From JAXHTH01 sp034211115 (lineage in GTDB: Bacteria; Planctomycetota; Phycisphaerae; Phycisphaerales; SM1A02), in contig JAXHTH010000208.1 of assembly GCA_034211115.1 (NCBI GenBank), forward strand, positions 1 to 14,539: a stretch of DNA of 14,539 bases, written 5' to 3'. Position numbers and translations under genes: made by a program. Shown piece by piece: positions 14,314 to 14,539 of the stretch. The notes under the pieces were generated by a model. The model saw only the letters and a list, made by a program, of their open reading frames with translations, searched no databases and was not told the origin of the DNA. The number at the start of each line of letters is the position of its first letter. The first letter of the stretch is position 1.

Positions 14314-14326
14314 GGGATGTCATCCC
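14314..14326. promoter_or_regulatory. 13-bp dyad upstream of the HtrA gene, possible operator
   Basis: GGGATG-T-CATCCC is a perfect inverted repeat with one central base, 33-45 bases before the start codon. A smaller dyad, GACT-GTCG-AGTC (14301-14312), lies between it and the ribosome binding site. Such dyads near a stress-protease promoter would suit a repressor, or a leader hairpin. I cannot fix the promoter itself. Confidence 0.4.
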
Positions 14327-14332
14327 AATCCA

Positions 14333-14361
14333 TAGGCGGTTGTACCGGCGGAATCCGCCTA
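14333..14361. promoter_or_regulatory. Two mutually exclusive hairpins upstream of the HtrA gene
   Basis: TAGGCGG (14333-14339) can pair with CCGCCTA (14355-14361). The same CCGCC (14355-14359) can instead pair with a nearer GGCGG (14347-14351) around AAT. The two structures cannot form together. This lies about 52-80 bases upstream of the start, so it may be in the leader or the promoter. Confidence 0.35.
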
Positions 14362-14539
14362 CGGTTCGGGGGAGGGCCGGCGAGGCGGGCGATCCGCCGA
14401 TCCGGTCGCCGCAGGCCGGGCCACGCGGGTCGAAAAGATTCTCGGGAATCGCCGGAATCGGTCTTTGCGCGGACCCGCGGGGGGCGCCCACCAATGGCGC
14501 GGGGGGTTTGTTTGTTGGCGCCCCGCCGGGGGGGGCCCC
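14362..14539. other. Right-edge stretch, end low in complexity
   Basis: No gene is supported. Up to about 14470 this looks like normal upstream DNA. The final ~60 bases have G-runs of six to eight, a TTTGTTTGTT stretch and an 8-bp foldback (GGGGCGCC 14481-14488 with GGCGCCCC 14517-14524), more like a poor contig terminus than natural sequence. Confidence 0.4.

Noticed and set aside
12848..14335. Plus-strand open frame (495 codons) antisense to the HtrA gene
   Set aside because: It has antisense-type composition, while the minus strand encodes a complete catalytic triad and two PDZ domains.

Overview
This is a high-GC (roughly two thirds by eye), gene-dense bacterial fragment with twelve supported protein genes. 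I see no rRNA, tRNA, insertion sequence, integrase, plasmid gene or CRISPR array. Gene content suggests a Gram-negative, probably planctomycete-like bacterium (Phycisphaerae would fit): a system II cytochrome c maturation pair (ResB plus a CcsA with a long periplasmic N-terminal domain), a periplasmic HtrA protease, an exported PDZ protein and a DUF6159 membrane protein. No marker gene is present, so the phylum is an inference.

Layout. (1) 180-2386, plus strand: an APH/homoserine-kinase-II-like phosphotransferase, coupled by an ATGA overlap to an exported PDZ-domain protein. (2) 2422-4181, minus strand: a 452-residue DUF4026-like/DUF2314 protein, coupled by a TGATG overlap to a small DUF2007-like protein with one C-terminal membrane helix. 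(3) 4404-5285, plus strand: a DUF6159-type multi-pass membrane protein. (4) 5350-6344, minus strand: the RNA 2',3'-cyclic phosphodiesterase ThpR, followed by a second small cytosolic-domain-plus-C-terminal-helix protein. (5) 6440-8402, plus strand: an RNase Z-like metallo-beta-lactamase-fold hydrolase, then an Eis-type GNAT acetyltransferase. (6) 8403-8527: a convergent spacer filled with 14-bp repeats, three in one orientation and two in the other, that can fold into one long hairpin. (7) 8528-14281, minus strand: htrA, then resB and ccsA coupled by a TAATG overlap.

How the genes work together. ResB and CcsA should form the membrane synthase that moves heme to apocytochromes c outside the cytoplasmic membrane. 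HtrA upstream would do periplasmic quality control. The other genes form short, separately oriented units with no obvious shared pathway; ThpR and the RNase Z-like protein may both act on RNA ends. I see no strong sign of a defence island or mobile system.

The items most worth a second look are the repeat-built hairpin at 8405-8527, the coupled DUF4026/DUF2314-DUF2007 pair with its look-alike at 5350, the D-[ST]-G-x repeat inside ResB, and the dyad symmetries upstream of htrA and of the DUF6159 gene. The last 60 or so bases look like a poor-quality contig end.
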